A stretch of 64,000 bases of DNA from Pandoraea oxalativorans (lineage in GTDB: Bacteria; Pseudomonadota; Gammaproteobacteria; Burkholderiales; Burkholderiaceae). Position numbers and translations under genes: made by a program. Shown here piece by piece: positions 27,419-37,228 of the stretch (position 1 is its first letter; the number at the start of each line of letters is the position of its first letter). The notes under the pieces are model-generated. The model saw only the letters and a program-made list of their open reading frames with translations. It was not told where the DNA came from and did no database searches. The DNA lies in NCBI RefSeq assembly GCF_000972785.3, contig NZ_CP011253.3, positions 3,224,001-3,288,000 on the forward strand, written 5' to 3'.

Positions 27419-27871
27419 CTACTGCTCGCGAATCCACGTCTGGGTGCGTCCCAGCAATGAGATGCCGAAATAGCCTCGAACTTCGAGTTTCTTGCCACCC
27501 TCGACGACCCGCATCTTGCAGCCGTATTCGCTGCCGCTATCAGGATCAAGAATTTTCCCACCGACGTACTCGTCGCCATCGGGGTCCTTGTGCAGACCAC
27601 GGATGATCTGCATGCCCTGAAGCTTCTTGCCGCGACGCGCGTCGGTGCATTCGTTGCAGCGGCGCTCCAGCCCATCCGGCCGACCGAGGCTCTTGGTCAG
27701 CGCACCGACGATCTCTCCGTCTTTTTCGGTAATGGTGATGAGGGCTTTCGGGTCGCCCGTCTCGTCGACAATGCGCCATACGCCGACCGGCGACGACAGA
27801 TCGGCGGACGCCGCGGCCACGAGCGCGTTGCCGCTCAGCATGGCGGCGACGCACAGGCGTCGCCAGGACAT
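27419..27871 (-). CDS. DUF2147 family exported protein (copy B)
   Basis: 150 residues from the ATG at 27869-27871, which gives a normal signal peptide (SWRRLCVAAMLSGNALVAAASA). Alignment with copy A suggests a TTG start seven codons earlier (27892); neither has a clear ribosome binding site. The mature domain is collinear with copy A: SPVGVWRIVDETGDPKALI, CxxC in RCNECTDARRG, GKILDPDSGSEYGC and the near-identical end LLGRTQTWIREQ. It probably arose by tandem duplication. Function unknown. Confidence 0.82.
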   Translation of the reverse strand: MSWRRLCVAAMLSGNALVAAASADLSSPVGVWRIVDETGDPKALITITEKDGEIVGALTKSLGRPDGLERRCNECTDARRGKKLQGMQIIRGLHKDPDGDEYVGGKILDPDSGSEYGCKMRVVEGGKKLEVRGYFGISLLGRTQTWIREQ

Positions 27872-27944
27872 CGCATTCAAAATCGAGTTCAAGATGGTGT
27901 TCGCAACTGACCGGAAAGCGCGGGTCGATGAGGGATGAGCGGGA

Positions 27945-28622
27945 TCACAGCGGCGGCAACGCAATGGCCGTCAATCGCCACTGCACGACGTTGCGGCGCG
28001 TGAGCGTGAACGTCACGACCCGTTCCGGGCGGTCGCTGCGCGGGACGTGTACGAGGAAGTGATTGAAGTCCTGAAACTCGGTACGCGTTGTCGTACGCGG
28101 CGGTGGGTTTTCGGTGGTGGCTGGCGCTTCCGACGCGTTGGCGCCGCTATTCGCCGGCGGTGCTGCGGGTGCGGCGGGTGTGACAGGCGCAGCTTGCGGC
28201 GCGCTCGATTCGGCTTGCGGCGGCACTACATCGCGCGGCGCGGGCGCGCCCGGTGCAGGCGGCAGCCCCGTACTGTCGCCGCGCAACATCGCAGCAACGG
28301 CTTCCGGCGTCAGCAACGCTTCCACTACGCGATCGGACACCCAGCCGCCCAACGCCAGGGCTAGCGCGCCAAAGGCGTTGCTGCGCTGTTTGTCCATCTG
28401 ACGGGAAAGCTCGTCGTGAAGGCTCACCTTCAGACTTTCACGCACCGCCGGATAGTCGACGTACGACGACAGCGTGGCGGCGTCACGGGCATTGGCCGCA
28501 TCGCGCGCGCGCCACAAGGTGTAATACGGCGTGCCGAACAGCAGCCCCAGCACGACAAGCAGGGCCACGACAACCAGAGAAAGCTTACGCAGTGCAAGAC
28601 TCCGACATTCAAAACAGCGCAT
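27945..28622 (-). CDS. DUF2939 family membrane-anchored protein
   Basis: 225 residues. N-terminal membrane anchor at about 13-32 (KLSLVVVALLVVLGLLFG), followed by PYYTLWRARDAANARDAATLSSYVDYPAVRESLKVSL, the DUF2939 signature. A Pro/Ala linker at about 120-180 precedes a C-terminal beta-rich segment (FQDFNHFLVHVPRSDRPERVVTFTLTRRN) that fits the same family. It is likely periplasmic-facing and its function is unknown. It is on the same strand as the DUF2147 genes, 73 bases upstream of copy B, so co-transcription is possible. Confidence 0.8.
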   Translation of the reverse strand: MRCFECRSLALRKLSLVVVALLVVLGLLFGTPYYTLWRARDAANARDAATLSSYVDYPAVRESLKVSLHDELSRQMDKQRSNAFGALALALGGWVSDRVVEALLTPEAVAAMLRGDSTGLPPAPGAPAPRDVVPPQAESSAPQAAPVTPAAPAAPPANSGANASEAPATTENPPPRTTTRTEFQDFNHFLVHVPRSDRPERVVTFTLTRRNVVQWRLTAIALPPL

Positions 28623-28826
28623 GGTAGGCGACGTATTACGCCCTGACCCATCGGCTTACATTGCTTTACAAATCTTTACAGCACATCGGTCGCCACCCTT
28701 TTACTCTCGAAGCGTAGCCGCATTTGCCGTGCCGTGCCGACCAGCCTATCCGGCTGGCATGGCATTGGCACGACAGATGGGGATTTCGGCCAATCAAGGC
28801 AGCTCAACCGACAAGGAGGTGGCACC

Positions 28827-29147
28827 ATGCGTCACAACCGACTTGTCCGGATACTGTGTTTCGTCATGCTGGCCGGTGCGTCGTGGGGCGCTGCGGCCCA
28901 ATCGTCGTCGGACGGCCGATTCTTCCAGGGCTGGTTCGCGCAGGCTGCCGATCGTCCGAACGGACGCGGCGACAATCATGGCGGGACACGGCCTGGATCG
29001 TCCCGTGGGCAACAGCAGGAGGTTCGACCGCAAGGAGACCTGCGGGGCGACATCTACAACCACCTCCGCGAGCAGCGGCAGCCGCCACCTCCCCCGCCGC
29101 CACCGCCGGATTCACGCCAGCGCAATCGCGGGGACCGGGGGCGCTGA
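28827..29147 (+). CDS. Small secreted basic proline-rich protein
   Basis: 106 residues from the ATG at 28827, preceded by a perfect AAGGAGGTG. Signal peptide with cleavage near AAA|QS (about residue 25). The mature part is hydrophilic and rich in Arg, Gly, Gln and Pro, ending in a run of nine prolines and the basic tail DSRQRNRGDRGR. No family recognised. The stop codon lies exactly in the loop of a perfect 8-bp GC hairpin (29137-29155), which may slow termination or stabilise the mRNA 3' end. Likely periplasmic; function unknown. Confidence 0.7.
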   Translation: MRHNRLVRILCFVMLAGASWGAAAQSSSDGRFFQGWFAQAADRPNGRGDNHGGTRPGSSRGQQQEVRPQGDLRGDIYNHLREQRQPPPPPPPPPDSRQRNRGDRGR

Positions 29148-29182
29148 GCGCCCCCTCCCTGCGCGCGGCGACGTGAACGCAC

Positions 29183-30280
29183 TCAGGTCAGCGAGGTATC
29201 CACCACGCGACGCGGCGCTTCCAGATACTCCAGCGACTGCATTTCTACGAGTCGTGACACGGTACGTGTGAACTCATTGGAAAGCGTCCCTTCGGTGTAC
29301 AGCGCTTCCGCAGGCACTTCCGCCGACATCAGCAGCTTGACCTTGTGGTCGTAGAAGACGTCGACGAGCCAGGTGAAGCGACGCGCTTCCGAGGCCATAC
29401 GCGGCGTCATCTTGGGCACATCCGAGAGCACCACGGTGTGAAAACGGTTGGCCAGTTCCAGATAGTCGTTTTGCGAACGCGGACCGCCGCACAACGTATG
29501 GAAGTCGAACCACACAACGCCGCCCGCGCGACGCAGCGCCTTGAGTTCGCGCTGTTCGATATGCAGCAGCGGACTCTCGTCCGGCACGCCGGCAATTTCG
29601 CTGAACGCCGCACGCAGCGCACGGTTGGCTTCGTTTCCGAGCGGGTAGTGATACACCTGCACCTGCGCCAGCGTGCGGCGGCGATAGTCGATGCCAGCGT
29701 CGACGTTAAGCACGTCGAGCTTCTCTTCGAGCAAACGAATCGCGGGCAGCACGCGGTCGCGGTGCAGGCCGTCCGGATACAACGTGTCGGGGCGATAGTT
29801 CGACGTCATCACGAACTGCACGCCGTTCTTGAAGAGTTCGGCCAGCAAGCGGTGCAGGATCATGGCATCGGCCACGTCCGAGACGTGAAACTCATCGAAG
29901 CAGATCAACCGGTAGCGCTTGGCGATGCGCTTGGCGAGTTCGTCCAGCGGATCGGGCAACCCTTTGAGCGCCTGCAACTGGTGATGGACTTCGCGCATGA
30001 ACTCATGGAAGTGCAGACGCGTCTTGCGCTGCAGCGGCACCACCGAGAAGAAGCTGTCCATCAGGAAGCTCTTGCCGCGTCCCACGCCGCCCCACAGATA
30101 GACGCCCTTGGGCAGATCCGGATGCACGAGCCACTTCTTGAAAGTGTTCGAACGCTTGGACTTGTACGCCGCCCATTCGTCGTAGCATTGCTGCAGACGC
30201 TCGACGGCGCGCTCCTGCGCTTCGTCGGGCTTGTAGCCGCGCTCGGCCAATTCTTGTTGGTAGTATTCGCGAACGTTCAT
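29183..30280 (-). CDS. zapE: ZapE (AFG1-like) cell-division ATPase
   Basis: 365 residues from the ATG at 30278-30280. P-loop NTPase of the AFG1/ZapE family, reported in E. coli as a Z-ring-associated ATPase that acts late in division under stress. Walker A GGVGRGKSFLMD at about 64-75, Walker B RLICFDEFHVSD near 127-138, and typical family motifs LHFHEFM and FVMTSNYRPDTLYPDGL. Length is normal. It follows lpdA on the same strand, as is usual in beta-proteobacteria, but a strong terminator separates the two, so it probably has its own promoter. Confidence 0.93.
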   Translation of the reverse strand: MNVREYYQQELAERGYKPDEAQERAVERLQQCYDEWAAYKSKRSNTFKKWLVHPDLPKGVYLWGGVGRGKSFLMDSFFSVVPLQRKTRLHFHEFMREVHHQLQALKGLPDPLDELAKRIAKRYRLICFDEFHVSDVADAMILHRLLAELFKNGVQFVMTSNYRPDTLYPDGLHRDRVLPAIRLLEEKLDVLNVDAGIDYRRRTLAQVQVYHYPLGNEANRALRAAFSEIAGVPDESPLLHIEQRELKALRRAGGVVWFDFHTLCGGPRSQNDYLELANRFHTVVLSDVPKMTPRMASEARRFTWLVDVFYDHKVKLLMSAEVPAEALYTEGTLSNEFTRTVSRLVEMQSLEYLEAPRRVVDTSLT

Positions 30281-30333
30281 GCAGTGCGGCGACGAGCCGG
30301 CGCCGGGGGGCAAAAGTAACAACGGAAATCGGG

Positions 30334-30363
30334 AAAAAACAAAGGCGAGTCGCCTCGCCTTTG
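30334..30363 (-). terminator. Terminator of the sucA-sucB-lpdA operon
   Basis: Perfect 10-base stem CAAAGGCGAG/CTCGCCTTTG with loop TCGC, followed on the minus strand by six T residues. It lies about 25 bases after the lpdA stop and upstream of zapE. Confidence 0.93.
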
Positions 30364-30388
30364 TTCGTACAGGTAAGCGTAAAGCGGC

Positions 30389-31831
30389 TTACTTGTTCAG
30401 TGCACGCTTTTCGACGTCGAGCGCGGCTTCACGCATCACTTCCGAGAGCGACGGGTGCGGATGGCAGATTCGGCCGATGTCTTCCGACGCAGCCTTGAAC
30501 TCCATCGCGACCACGGCTTCGGCGATCAGGTCCGAAGCATTCAGGCCGATCACGTGCACGCCGAGGATTTCGTCGGTCTTGGCATCGGCCAGCACCTTCA
30601 CGAAACCGTCCGACGAGCCCATGCCCAGTGCGCGGCCATTGGCAGCGAACGGGAACTGACCCGGCTTGAACTCGCGGCCTTCCGCCTTGAGTTGCTGCTC
30701 GGTCTTGCCGACCCATGCGATTTCCGGCGAGGTGTAGATCACCCACGGAATGCAGTTGTAGTCGATGTGCGGCTTCTGACCGGCGATGACTTCGGCCACC
30801 AGCACGCCTTCGTCTTCAGCCTTGTGCGCGAGCATCGGGCCACGCACCACGTCACCGATCGCGTACACGTTCGGCAGCTTGGTACGGCAGTGGTCGTCCA
30901 CCGGAATGAAGCCGCGCTCGTCGATCGCCAGACCGATGTTGCCCAGACCCAAATTGTCCGTGTTCGGCACACGACCGACCGACACGATCAGGCGATCGAC
31001 TTCGAGCGCATGCTCCTTGCCGTCCTTGTCCGTGTAGTTGACCGTGACGTTGTTCTTGCCAGCCTTCACTTCGCCGACCTTTACGCCGACGGTGATGTCC
31101 AGACCTTGCTTCTTGAATTGCTTCTGCGCTTCCTTGGCGACGCCGGCGTCGGCGGCAGCCAGGAATTCCGGCATGGCTTCGAGCACGGTGACTTCCGCAC
31201 CCAGACGACGCCACACCGAACCCAGTTCCAGACCGATCACGCCAGCGCCGATCACGCCCAGCTTCTTCGGTACGGTGTCGAACGAGAGCGCACCTTCGTT
31301 ATCCGAGATGAGCTTGTTGTCGACCGGCATGCCCGGCAGATGGCGGGCCTTCGAACCGGTCGCGATGATCACGTTCTTGGCCGTGACCGTTTCCGGCTTG
31401 TCGGCTTCCTGAACCGGCTTCACGTCGATCTGGTAGCCGCCGTCGCTCTTCGCAACGAACGAGCCTTCGCCCTTGAGCCACGTGATCTTGTTCTTCTTGA
31501 ACAGGTACTCGATACCACCGGTCATCTTGTCGACGATGCCTTGCTTGCGCGTGAGCATCTTGGCGATGTCGATCTTGACATCCGACGTGGTGATACCGTG
31601 ATCGGCCAGGTGATGGCCGACCTTTTCGAATTCTTCCGACGACGCGAGCAGCGCCTTCGACGGAATGCAACCGACGTTCAGGCACGTACCGCCCAGCACC
31701 ATCTTGCCCGCCGGGTTCGTCCATTTCTCGACACAAGCGACCGAGAAGCCGAGTTGTGCAGCGCGGATCGCGGCGATATATCCGCCGGGGCCGGCACCGA
31801 TAACAACTACATCAAATTCTTTGTTTGCCAT
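30389..31831 (-). CDS. lpdA: Dihydrolipoyl dehydrogenase (E3) of 2-oxoglutarate dehydrogenase
   Basis: 480 residues. Flavoprotein that reoxidises the lipoyl groups of SucB with NAD+. FAD-binding [14 protein letters not shown] (9-22), the redox-active disulfide [13 protein letters not shown] with Cys50 and Cys55, NAD-binding [16 protein letters not shown] near 190, and the C-terminal dimer motif with catalytic His-Glu [13 protein letters not shown] near 455. No N-terminal lipoyl domain, which fits the E3 of the OGDH complex rather than the lipoyl-bearing E3 of some pyruvate dehydrogenases. Third gene of the operon, 94 bases after sucB. Confidence 0.95.
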   Translation of the reverse strand: MANKEFDVVVIGAGPGGYIAAIRAAQLGFSVACVEKWTNPAGKMVLGGTCLNVGCIPSKALLASSEEFEKVGHHLADHGITTSDVKIDIAKMLTRKQGIVDKMTGGIEYLFKKNKITWLKGEGSFVAKSDGGYQIDVKPVQEADKPETVTAKNVIIATGSKARHLPGMPVDNKLISDNEGALSFDTVPKKLGVIGAGVIGLELGSVWRRLGAEVTVLEAMPEFLAAADAGVAKEAQKQFKKQGLDITVGVKVGEVKAGKNNVTVNYTDKDGKEHALEVDRLIVSVGRVPNTDNLGLGNIGLAIDERGFIPVDDHCRTKLPNVYAIGDVVRGPMLAHKAEDEGVLVAEVIAGQKPHIDYNCIPWVIYTSPEIAWVGKTEQQLKAEGREFKPGQFPFAANGRALGMGSSDGFVKVLADAKTDEILGVHVIGLNASDLIAEAVVAMEFKAASEDIGRICHPHPSLSEVMREAALDVEKRALNK

Positions 31832-31925
31832 TTTGAGACTCAGTGAAGGTTGACGGCAGGGGGAGGCGCGGCGCGCCGGCCGTGGAACACATGGCCGGGC
31901 GACACCGCGCAGTGCGCGCTAACGC

Positions 31926-33197
31926 TTACAGGTCGAGCAGCAGGCGCGCCGGATCTTCCAGCGCTTCCTTCATGGCGACGAGGCTCAGCACGGCTTCGCG
32001 ACCGTCGATGATACGGTGGTCGTAGCTCATGGCCAGGTAGTTCATCGGGCGGATGACGATCTCGCCATTCACCACCACAGCACGTTCCTTCGTGGCGTGA
32101 ACGCCCAGAATGGCCGACTGCGGCGGGTTGATGATCGGGGTCGACAGCATCGAGCCGAACACACCGCCGTTCGAGATCGAGAACGTACCGCCGGTCATTT
32201 CTTCGATCGACAGCTTGCCGTCGGCAGCCTTCTTGCCGTACTCGGCGATCTTCTTCTCGATGTCGGCCAGGCTCATCTGGTCGGCATTGCGCAGAATCGG
32301 CACCACCAGACCACGCGGCGAGCCGACAGCGATACCGATGTCGAAGTAGCCGTGGTAGACGATGTCGTTACCGTCGATCGAGGCGTTCACGGCCGGGTAC
32401 TTCTTGAGCGCGTGCACAGCGGCCTTGACGAAGAACGACATGAAACCCAGCTTCACGCCGTGTTCCTTCTCGAACTTGTCCTTGTACTTGTTGCGCAGGT
32501 CCATCACCGGCTTCATGTCCACTTCGTTGAACGTGGTCAGAATGGCGTTGGTCTGTTGCGATTGCAGCAGGCGCTCGGCGATACGGGCACGCAGACGCGA
32601 CATCGGCACGCGCTGTTCCGGACGGCCTTCCAGCGACGTGTCGCGGCCAGCCGGTGCGGACACCGACGGCAGTGCGGCACGTTGCGCCGGTGCCGGGATC
32701 GACGAAGCGGCAGCAGCGGCCGGCTTGGCGCCAGCAGCCAGGGCGTCGCCCTTGGTCACGCGGCCATCGCGGCCCGAACCGGCGACGTCGCCGGCCGACA
32801 GATTCTTCTCGGCCAGCACCTTGGCGGCGGCCGGGCTGGCGATGTTGCCCGAAGCACCACCGGCTGCGGCGGGGGCAGCGGCCAGGGCAGCAGCGGCAGC
32901 AGGCGCGGCGGCTTCTGCCGGCTTGGCAGCGACCGGGGCGGCAGCGCCGGCCTTGGCTTCGGTATCGATCTTCGCGATGATCTGCTCGGACGTCACGGTG
33001 TCGCCAGCGTTGGCGGTCACTTCGACGAGCACGCCGGCAGCGGGTGCCGGCACTTCGAGCACGACCTTATCGGTCTCGACTTCGATGATGGTTTCGTCCT
33101 GAGCGAATGCTTCGCCGACTTTCTTCTTCCAGTCGAGCAGCGTGCCTTCGGAAACCGACTCGGAAAACTGGGGGACTTTGACTTCAACAATGGCCAT
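31926..33197 (-). CDS. sucB: Dihydrolipoyllysine succinyltransferase (E2)
   Basis: 423 residues from the ATG at 33195-33197. Core of the 2-oxoglutarate dehydrogenase complex, which transfers succinyl to CoA. One lipoyl domain with Lys44 in ETDKVVLEV, an Ala/Pro-rich swinging linker (about 80-115), a peripheral subunit-binding domain ([22 protein letters not shown], about 128-160) and the acyltransferase domain with catalytic SYDHRIIDG near residue 393. An earlier in-frame ATG would add ten residues before the conserved MAIVEVKVP start and was rejected. It lies 89 bases after sucA. Confidence 0.95.
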   Translation of the reverse strand: MAIVEVKVPQFSESVSEGTLLDWKKKVGEAFAQDETIIEVETDKVVLEVPAPAAGVLVEVTANAGDTVTSEQIIAKIDTEAKAGAAAPVAAKPAEAAAPAAAAALAAAPAAAGGASGNIASPAAAKVLAEKNLSAGDVAGSGRDGRVTKGDALAAGAKPAAAAASSIPAPAQRAALPSVSAPAGRDTSLEGRPEQRVPMSRLRARIAERLLQSQQTNAILTTFNEVDMKPVMDLRNKYKDKFEKEHGVKLGFMSFFVKAAVHALKKYPAVNASIDGNDIVYHGYFDIGIAVGSPRGLVVPILRNADQMSLADIEKKIAEYGKKAADGKLSIEEMTGGTFSISNGGVFGSMLSTPIINPPQSAILGVHATKERAVVVNGEIVIRPMNYLAMSYDHRIIDGREAVLSLVAMKEALEDPARLLLDL

Positions 33198-33240
33198 TTC
33201 TGGATCCTGGATTCGATAAACGTTCAATTCGGAAATACGG

Positions 33241-33271
33241 CAGCGGCCGTCCCTGGGGGAGGACGACCGCT
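33241..33271 (-). other. Intercistronic hairpin between sucA and sucB
   Basis: Interrupted inverted repeat CAGCGG...CGTCC / GGACG...CCGCTG in the 89-base gap. No T-run, so it probably acts in mRNA processing or stability, or partial attenuation, between E1 and E2 rather than as a terminator. Confidence 0.5.
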
Positions 33272-33286
33272 GTAAGACCTAACCGG

Positions 33287-36151
33287 TTACTGCACCACCG
33301 TCGCGCCCTTGAGGCTGCGACCGAAAGCCGTATCGAGCAGCGTCTTGAGCTGTTCGTAGTGCTTGGCGTAGTAGCCCACAGCAGGCGAAGCCGAAGCCGG
33401 ACGGCCGGCGTAGGCCAGCTTCTGACCGGCGCTCATGGCTTCGAGCAGGTGGTGTTCGATGTAGAACCACGGACCCTGGTTTTGCGGCTCGTCCTGGGCC
33501 CACACCACTTCGGCGAGGTTTTCGTACTTCTTCAGCTCGTTCTCGAACGCCTTGTGCGGGAACGGGTAGAGCTGTTCCACACGGACGATCGCGACGTCGT
33601 TCGACTTCTCTTCGCGACGGCGAGCAATCAGGTCGTAGTACAGGCGGCCCGAGCAGGCCACAACGCGCTTGACCTTGTTCGGGTCGATCGTGGCGTCGGT
33701 TTCGCCGATAACGGTCTGGAAACCGCCCTTGACGAGTTCCGACAGGTCGCTCACAGCTTCTTTGTGACGCAGCAGCGACTTCGGCGTGAACACGATCAGC
33801 GGCTTGCGCTGCTGACGGATCATCTGACGACGCAGCACGTGGAAGATCTGTGCCGGCGTGGTCGGCTGAACCACTTCCATGTTCGTATCGGCGCACAGTT
33901 GCAGGTAGCGCTCCATACGTGCCGACGAGTGCTCCGGACCCTGGCCTTCGTAGCCGTGCGGCAGCAGCATCGTCAGGCCCGAGACGCGGCCCCACTTCAC
34001 TTCACCGCTCGAGATGAACTGGTCGATCACGACCTGTGCACCGTTGGCGAAGTCGCCGAACTGGCCTTCCCACAGCACCATCGTGTTCGGTTCTGCGGTC
34101 GAGTAACCGTATTCGAAGCCCAACACGGCTTCTTCGGACAGCACCGAGTCGATCACCGTGAAGGTGGCCTGACCGTCTGCCACGTGTTGCAGCGGAACGT
34201 ACGTACCGTCGTTCCAGCGCTCACGGTTCTGATCGTGCAGCACGGCGTGGCGGTGCGTGAACGTGCCACGGCCAGCGTCCTGACCGGTCAGGCGAACGGC
34301 GAAGCCCGATGCGACCAGCGAGGCGTATGCCAGGTGCTCGCCCATACCCCAGTCGAGCGGCTGCTCGCCGGCGCCCATCTTGCGACGGTCGTTGATGACC
34401 TTCTCGACGAGCGGGTGAACCTTGAAGTTCTCCGGAATGGTCGTGATGCGCTCGGCCAGACGCTTGATCTCGGCGAGCGGCACGGCCGTATCGGCCTTGT
34501 CGATGTACTTCTTGTTCAGGAACGGCACCCAGTCGACCGCGTACTTGCTCTTGTAGTTCGAAAGCACCGGGTCGATGGTGTGGTGGCCGTCGTCCATGGC
34601 CGAACGGTAGGCCTTGACGAAACCGTCGCCTTCCTCGGCCGTGATCACGCCCTGCGCGACCAGCTTTTCGACGTACAGAGCGCGCGTGCCCGGGTGTTGG
34701 GCAATCTTCTTGTACATCAGCGGCTGCGTCACTGCCGGGGTGTCTTGCTCGTTGTGACCCAGTTTGCGGAAGCAAACGATGTCCACGACGGCATCCTTCG
34801 CGAATTCCTGACGGAATTCGAGGGCCAGTTGCATGGCCAGCACGACCGCTTCCGGATCGTCGCCATTCACGTGCAGCACCGGCGCTTCGATCATCTTGAC
34901 CACGTCCGAGCAGTACGTCGTCGAGCGCGCATCGCGCGGGTCCGACGTCGTGAAGCCGATCTGGTTGTTGATGACGATGTGCACCGTGCCGTGCGTGCCG
35001 TAACCCCGCGTTTGCGCGAGGTTCAGCGTTTCCATGACGACGCCCTGACCTGCGAACGCGGCGTCGCCGTGCACTTGCACCGGCAGCACGCTGGCCGCAT
35101 CGGCTTCGCCGCGACGGTCCATACGAGCCTTGGCCGAGCCTTCGACCACCGGGTTCACGATTTCAAGGTGCGACGGGTTGAACGCCAGCGACAGGTGGAC
35201 CGGGCCGCCCGTCGTCGAAACGTCGCTCGAGAAGCCCTTGTGGTACTTCACGTCGCCTGCCGGCAGGTCGTCGACGTGCTTGCCTTCGAATTCGGCAAAC
35301 AGATCCGACGGCATCTTGCCGAGGGTGTTGACCAGCACGTTCAGACGGCCACGGTGGGCCATGCCGATCACGATTTCCTGCACGCCCTTGGCGCCGGCGT
35401 GATGCACCAGTTCGTCCATCGCCACGATGAACGATTCGCCGCCTTCGAGCGAGAAGCGCTTCTGGCCGACGAACTTGGTGTGCAGATAACGCTCGAGGCC
35501 TTCAGCGGCCGTCAGGCGTTCGAGGATGTGCTTCTTCTTTTCAGCGGTGAAGTTGGGCGTGGCACGCACCTTCTCCAGACGCTCTTGCCACCAGCGCTTT
35601 TGCACCGGATCGCTGATGTACATGTACTCGGCGGCGATCGAGCCGCAGTACGTGTCGCGCAGCGCCTTGAGCAGATCGCGCAGGCTGGCTTGTTCGAAAC
35701 CGAAGTACGTGTTCTCTGCCGAGTACACGCTGTCCATGTCGGCTTCGGTCAGGTCGTAGAACGCGGGTTCCAGTTCCGGAATGGCCGGACGTTCCTGACG
35801 CTTGAGCGGGTCCAGATTGGCCCAGCGTGCGCCGAGGAAGCGATAGGCCGCGACGAGCGACTGCACGTGCACCTGTTTGCGGGCAACGGCCAGGTCGGAG
35901 GCACCGGCGTGCGACACGAAGGCATTGGCCTTGGCGCGCTGGGCGAACGACTCCACGATCGGGGCGTGAGCCACGTCGTTGGCGTTGGAACCATCAACAG
36001 CGGGAACGTTTTGCAGCGCGTCGAAATACTGGCGCCAGTTGTCCGGCACGGAAGCCGGATTATCAAGATACGATTCGTACAGTTCTTCGACGTAGGGGGC
36101 ATTGCCGCCGAAGAGGTACGAGTTCGCTTGGAATTGTTCCATCAAACTCAT
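33287..36151 (-). CDS. sucA: 2-oxoglutarate dehydrogenase E1
   Basis: 954 residues, normal length. Thiamine-diphosphate-dependent decarboxylase that feeds succinyl groups to SucB. The N-terminus has the conserved YLFGGNAPYVEELYESYL motif for subunit binding. Later come HRGRLNVLVNTLGK, HGDAAFAGQGVV with the ThDP/Mg region, FRKLGHNEQDTPAVTQPLMYKKI and the transketolase domain with AVLGFEYGYSTAEPN. The C-terminus has PQNQGPWFYIEHHL. First gene of the operon sucA-sucB-lpdA. The start codon lies just after a weak purine-rich GGTGAGCGC stretch. Confidence 0.96.
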   Translation of the reverse strand: MSLMEQFQANSYLFGGNAPYVEELYESYLDNPASVPDNWRQYFDALQNVPAVDGSNANDVAHAPIVESFAQRAKANAFVSHAGASDLAVARKQVHVQSLVAAYRFLGARWANLDPLKRQERPAIPELEPAFYDLTEADMDSVYSAENTYFGFEQASLRDLLKALRDTYCGSIAAEYMYISDPVQKRWWQERLEKVRATPNFTAEKKKHILERLTAAEGLERYLHTKFVGQKRFSLEGGESFIVAMDELVHHAGAKGVQEIVIGMAHRGRLNVLVNTLGKMPSDLFAEFEGKHVDDLPAGDVKYHKGFSSDVSTTGGPVHLSLAFNPSHLEIVNPVVEGSAKARMDRRGEADAASVLPVQVHGDAAFAGQGVVMETLNLAQTRGYGTHGTVHIVINNQIGFTTSDPRDARSTTYCSDVVKMIEAPVLHVNGDDPEAVVLAMQLALEFRQEFAKDAVVDIVCFRKLGHNEQDTPAVTQPLMYKKIAQHPGTRALYVEKLVAQGVITAEEGDGFVKAYRSAMDDGHHTIDPVLSNYKSKYAVDWVPFLNKKYIDKADTAVPLAEIKRLAERITTIPENFKVHPLVEKVINDRRKMGAGEQPLDWGMGEHLAYASLVASGFAVRLTGQDAGRGTFTHRHAVLHDQNRERWNDGTYVPLQHVADGQATFTVIDSVLSEEAVLGFEYGYSTAEPNTMVLWEGQFGDFANGAQVVIDQFISSGEVKWGRVSGLTMLLPHGYEGQGPEHSSARMERYLQLCADTNMEVVQPTTPAQIFHVLRRQMIRQQRKPLIVFTPKSLLRHKEAVSDLSELVKGGFQTVIGETDATIDPNKVKRVVACSGRLYYDLIARRREEKSNDVAIVRVEQLYPFPHKAFENELKKYENLAEVVWAQDEPQNQGPWFYIEHHLLEAMSAGQKLAYAGRPASASPAVGYYAKHYEQLKTLLDTAFGRSLKGATVVQ

Positions 36152-36654
36152 TTTGCGCTCACCTTTTCTACGAGTGTCTCGAGAAATAGCGGGTTACGAA
36201 ACCTTCCGCGACACGGCCTGACCGATTAGCGGATTGCGAGAATCAAGTGGTGCTTGGAAGGACCTGATCAATCACGGCGAGGAGCATAGCACGTTTTCCC
36301 AGCGCTCACCGCCCCGGAAAGCCGTCCTACGGGGACTTGCGGGGTGCCCGTCGCATGGGTCCCTGCCCCTGTCGTTCATCACTGTCCGCCCCGTCGAACG
36401 CGCGTTCGCATGGCCGCGATCCTGCGCACATCCGACCCCGATTTCGCAACACCTCCCCCCGATTTGGCCGCGAACATGCCGTCATCGCGCGTATTTCCAT
36501 TACGCGTCCATTGCGTATGCATTACGGCCTGGACACCGGTTAGTTACCTGCCCCTATATGACGTTATGGAAATTTGGGCATATGAAAATTAATCTTTATT
36601 ATTTTAATTTCTAAAGCCCAAGGATTCACCGTTTCACCTACTCACCGCGCCAAC
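36152..36654. promoter_or_regulatory. Long leader/promoter region of the suc operon
   Basis: About 500 bases without a convincing gene. It becomes distinctly AT-rich at 36545-36620, a plausible place for a promoter or regulator binding. I cannot pick a definite -35/-10 pair and see no riboswitch-like fold by eye. Confidence 0.45.
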
Positions 36655-36689
36655 AAAAAACCCCGGCACTTTCGCGCCAGGGCTTTTTT
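36655..36689 (-). terminator. Terminator of the small lipoprotein gene
   Basis: CCC-x-GGC / GCC-x-GGG stem with one mismatch, flanked by AAAAAA on the left and TTTTTT on the right. It works for the minus-strand gene and could also act on the plus strand. Confidence 0.75.
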
Positions 36690-36708
36690 CTTGCGAATAC
36701 GACCGATG

Positions 36709-37116
36709 TCAGTCGTTGCTGCCTGCGTACGGCACCATGCAGCGCTTGACGGTGTTTTCGAAATCGCGCGACAGGTGGCTGTCCGGCGTTTCGAAGTACT
36801 GAATGCGTGCGCCGAAGCCGCCTTGCAGGATATCGACGTACGGGTTGTAGATCGCGTTGTTGTCCTTGTCGTGACCGCGATACACGCGCACCCGGTCAGC
36901 CCCCTGACGGGCATACGACGTCGAATCGACGTTCTGCGACAACTCGCTCCAGCCGTGATAGATGCAGTTGAGCACCATGAAACGATCGGCACTGGTTCCC
37001 TGGTCGATCAGTCGACCCGTCGCCGGATCGGGCCGACTCATCTGGTTGAGCGGGCCACAGCCTGCCATCAGGCCAGCCAGCACGGCCATCGTCCCCATCA
37101 GCGCCACTCGCTTCAT
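36709..37116 (-). CDS. Small lipoprotein of unknown function
   Basis: 135 residues. Signal peptide with lipobox LMAGC (Cys20), then GPLNQMSRPDPATG. The mature domain has no family I recognise; two further Cys (in VLNCIYHGW and VKRCMVPYAG) could form a disulfide. Aromatic and charged residues are spread as in a folded domain. It is monocistronic with its own terminator. Probably an envelope protein. Confidence 0.75.
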   Translation of the reverse strand: MKRVALMGTMAVLAGLMAGCGPLNQMSRPDPATGRLIDQGTSADRFMVLNCIYHGWSELSQNVDSTSYARQGADRVRVYRGHDKDNNAIYNPYVDILQGGFGARIQYFETPDSHLSRDFENTVKRCMVPYAGSND

Positions 37117-37228
37117 ACTTCGACACCCTCAACTGAGCAAAAGATGGGCAATGTTACCCGGTTCGGCGCATGACCGCCATGAACATGCCCATCGCACACA
37201 GTCGCATCCGTCGCCCGCCGGGCCGCCA

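Noticed and set aside
28774..28790. Sigma-54 promoter upstream of the proline-rich protein (TTGGCACGACAGATGG)
   Set aside because: The -24 half fits, but the -12 position reads GG instead of GC and TTGC is absent.
33359..36229. 956-codon open frame on the plus strand opposite sucA
   Set aside because: Antisense frame caused by high third-position GC in sucA; the His/Arg/Val-rich product has no protein character.
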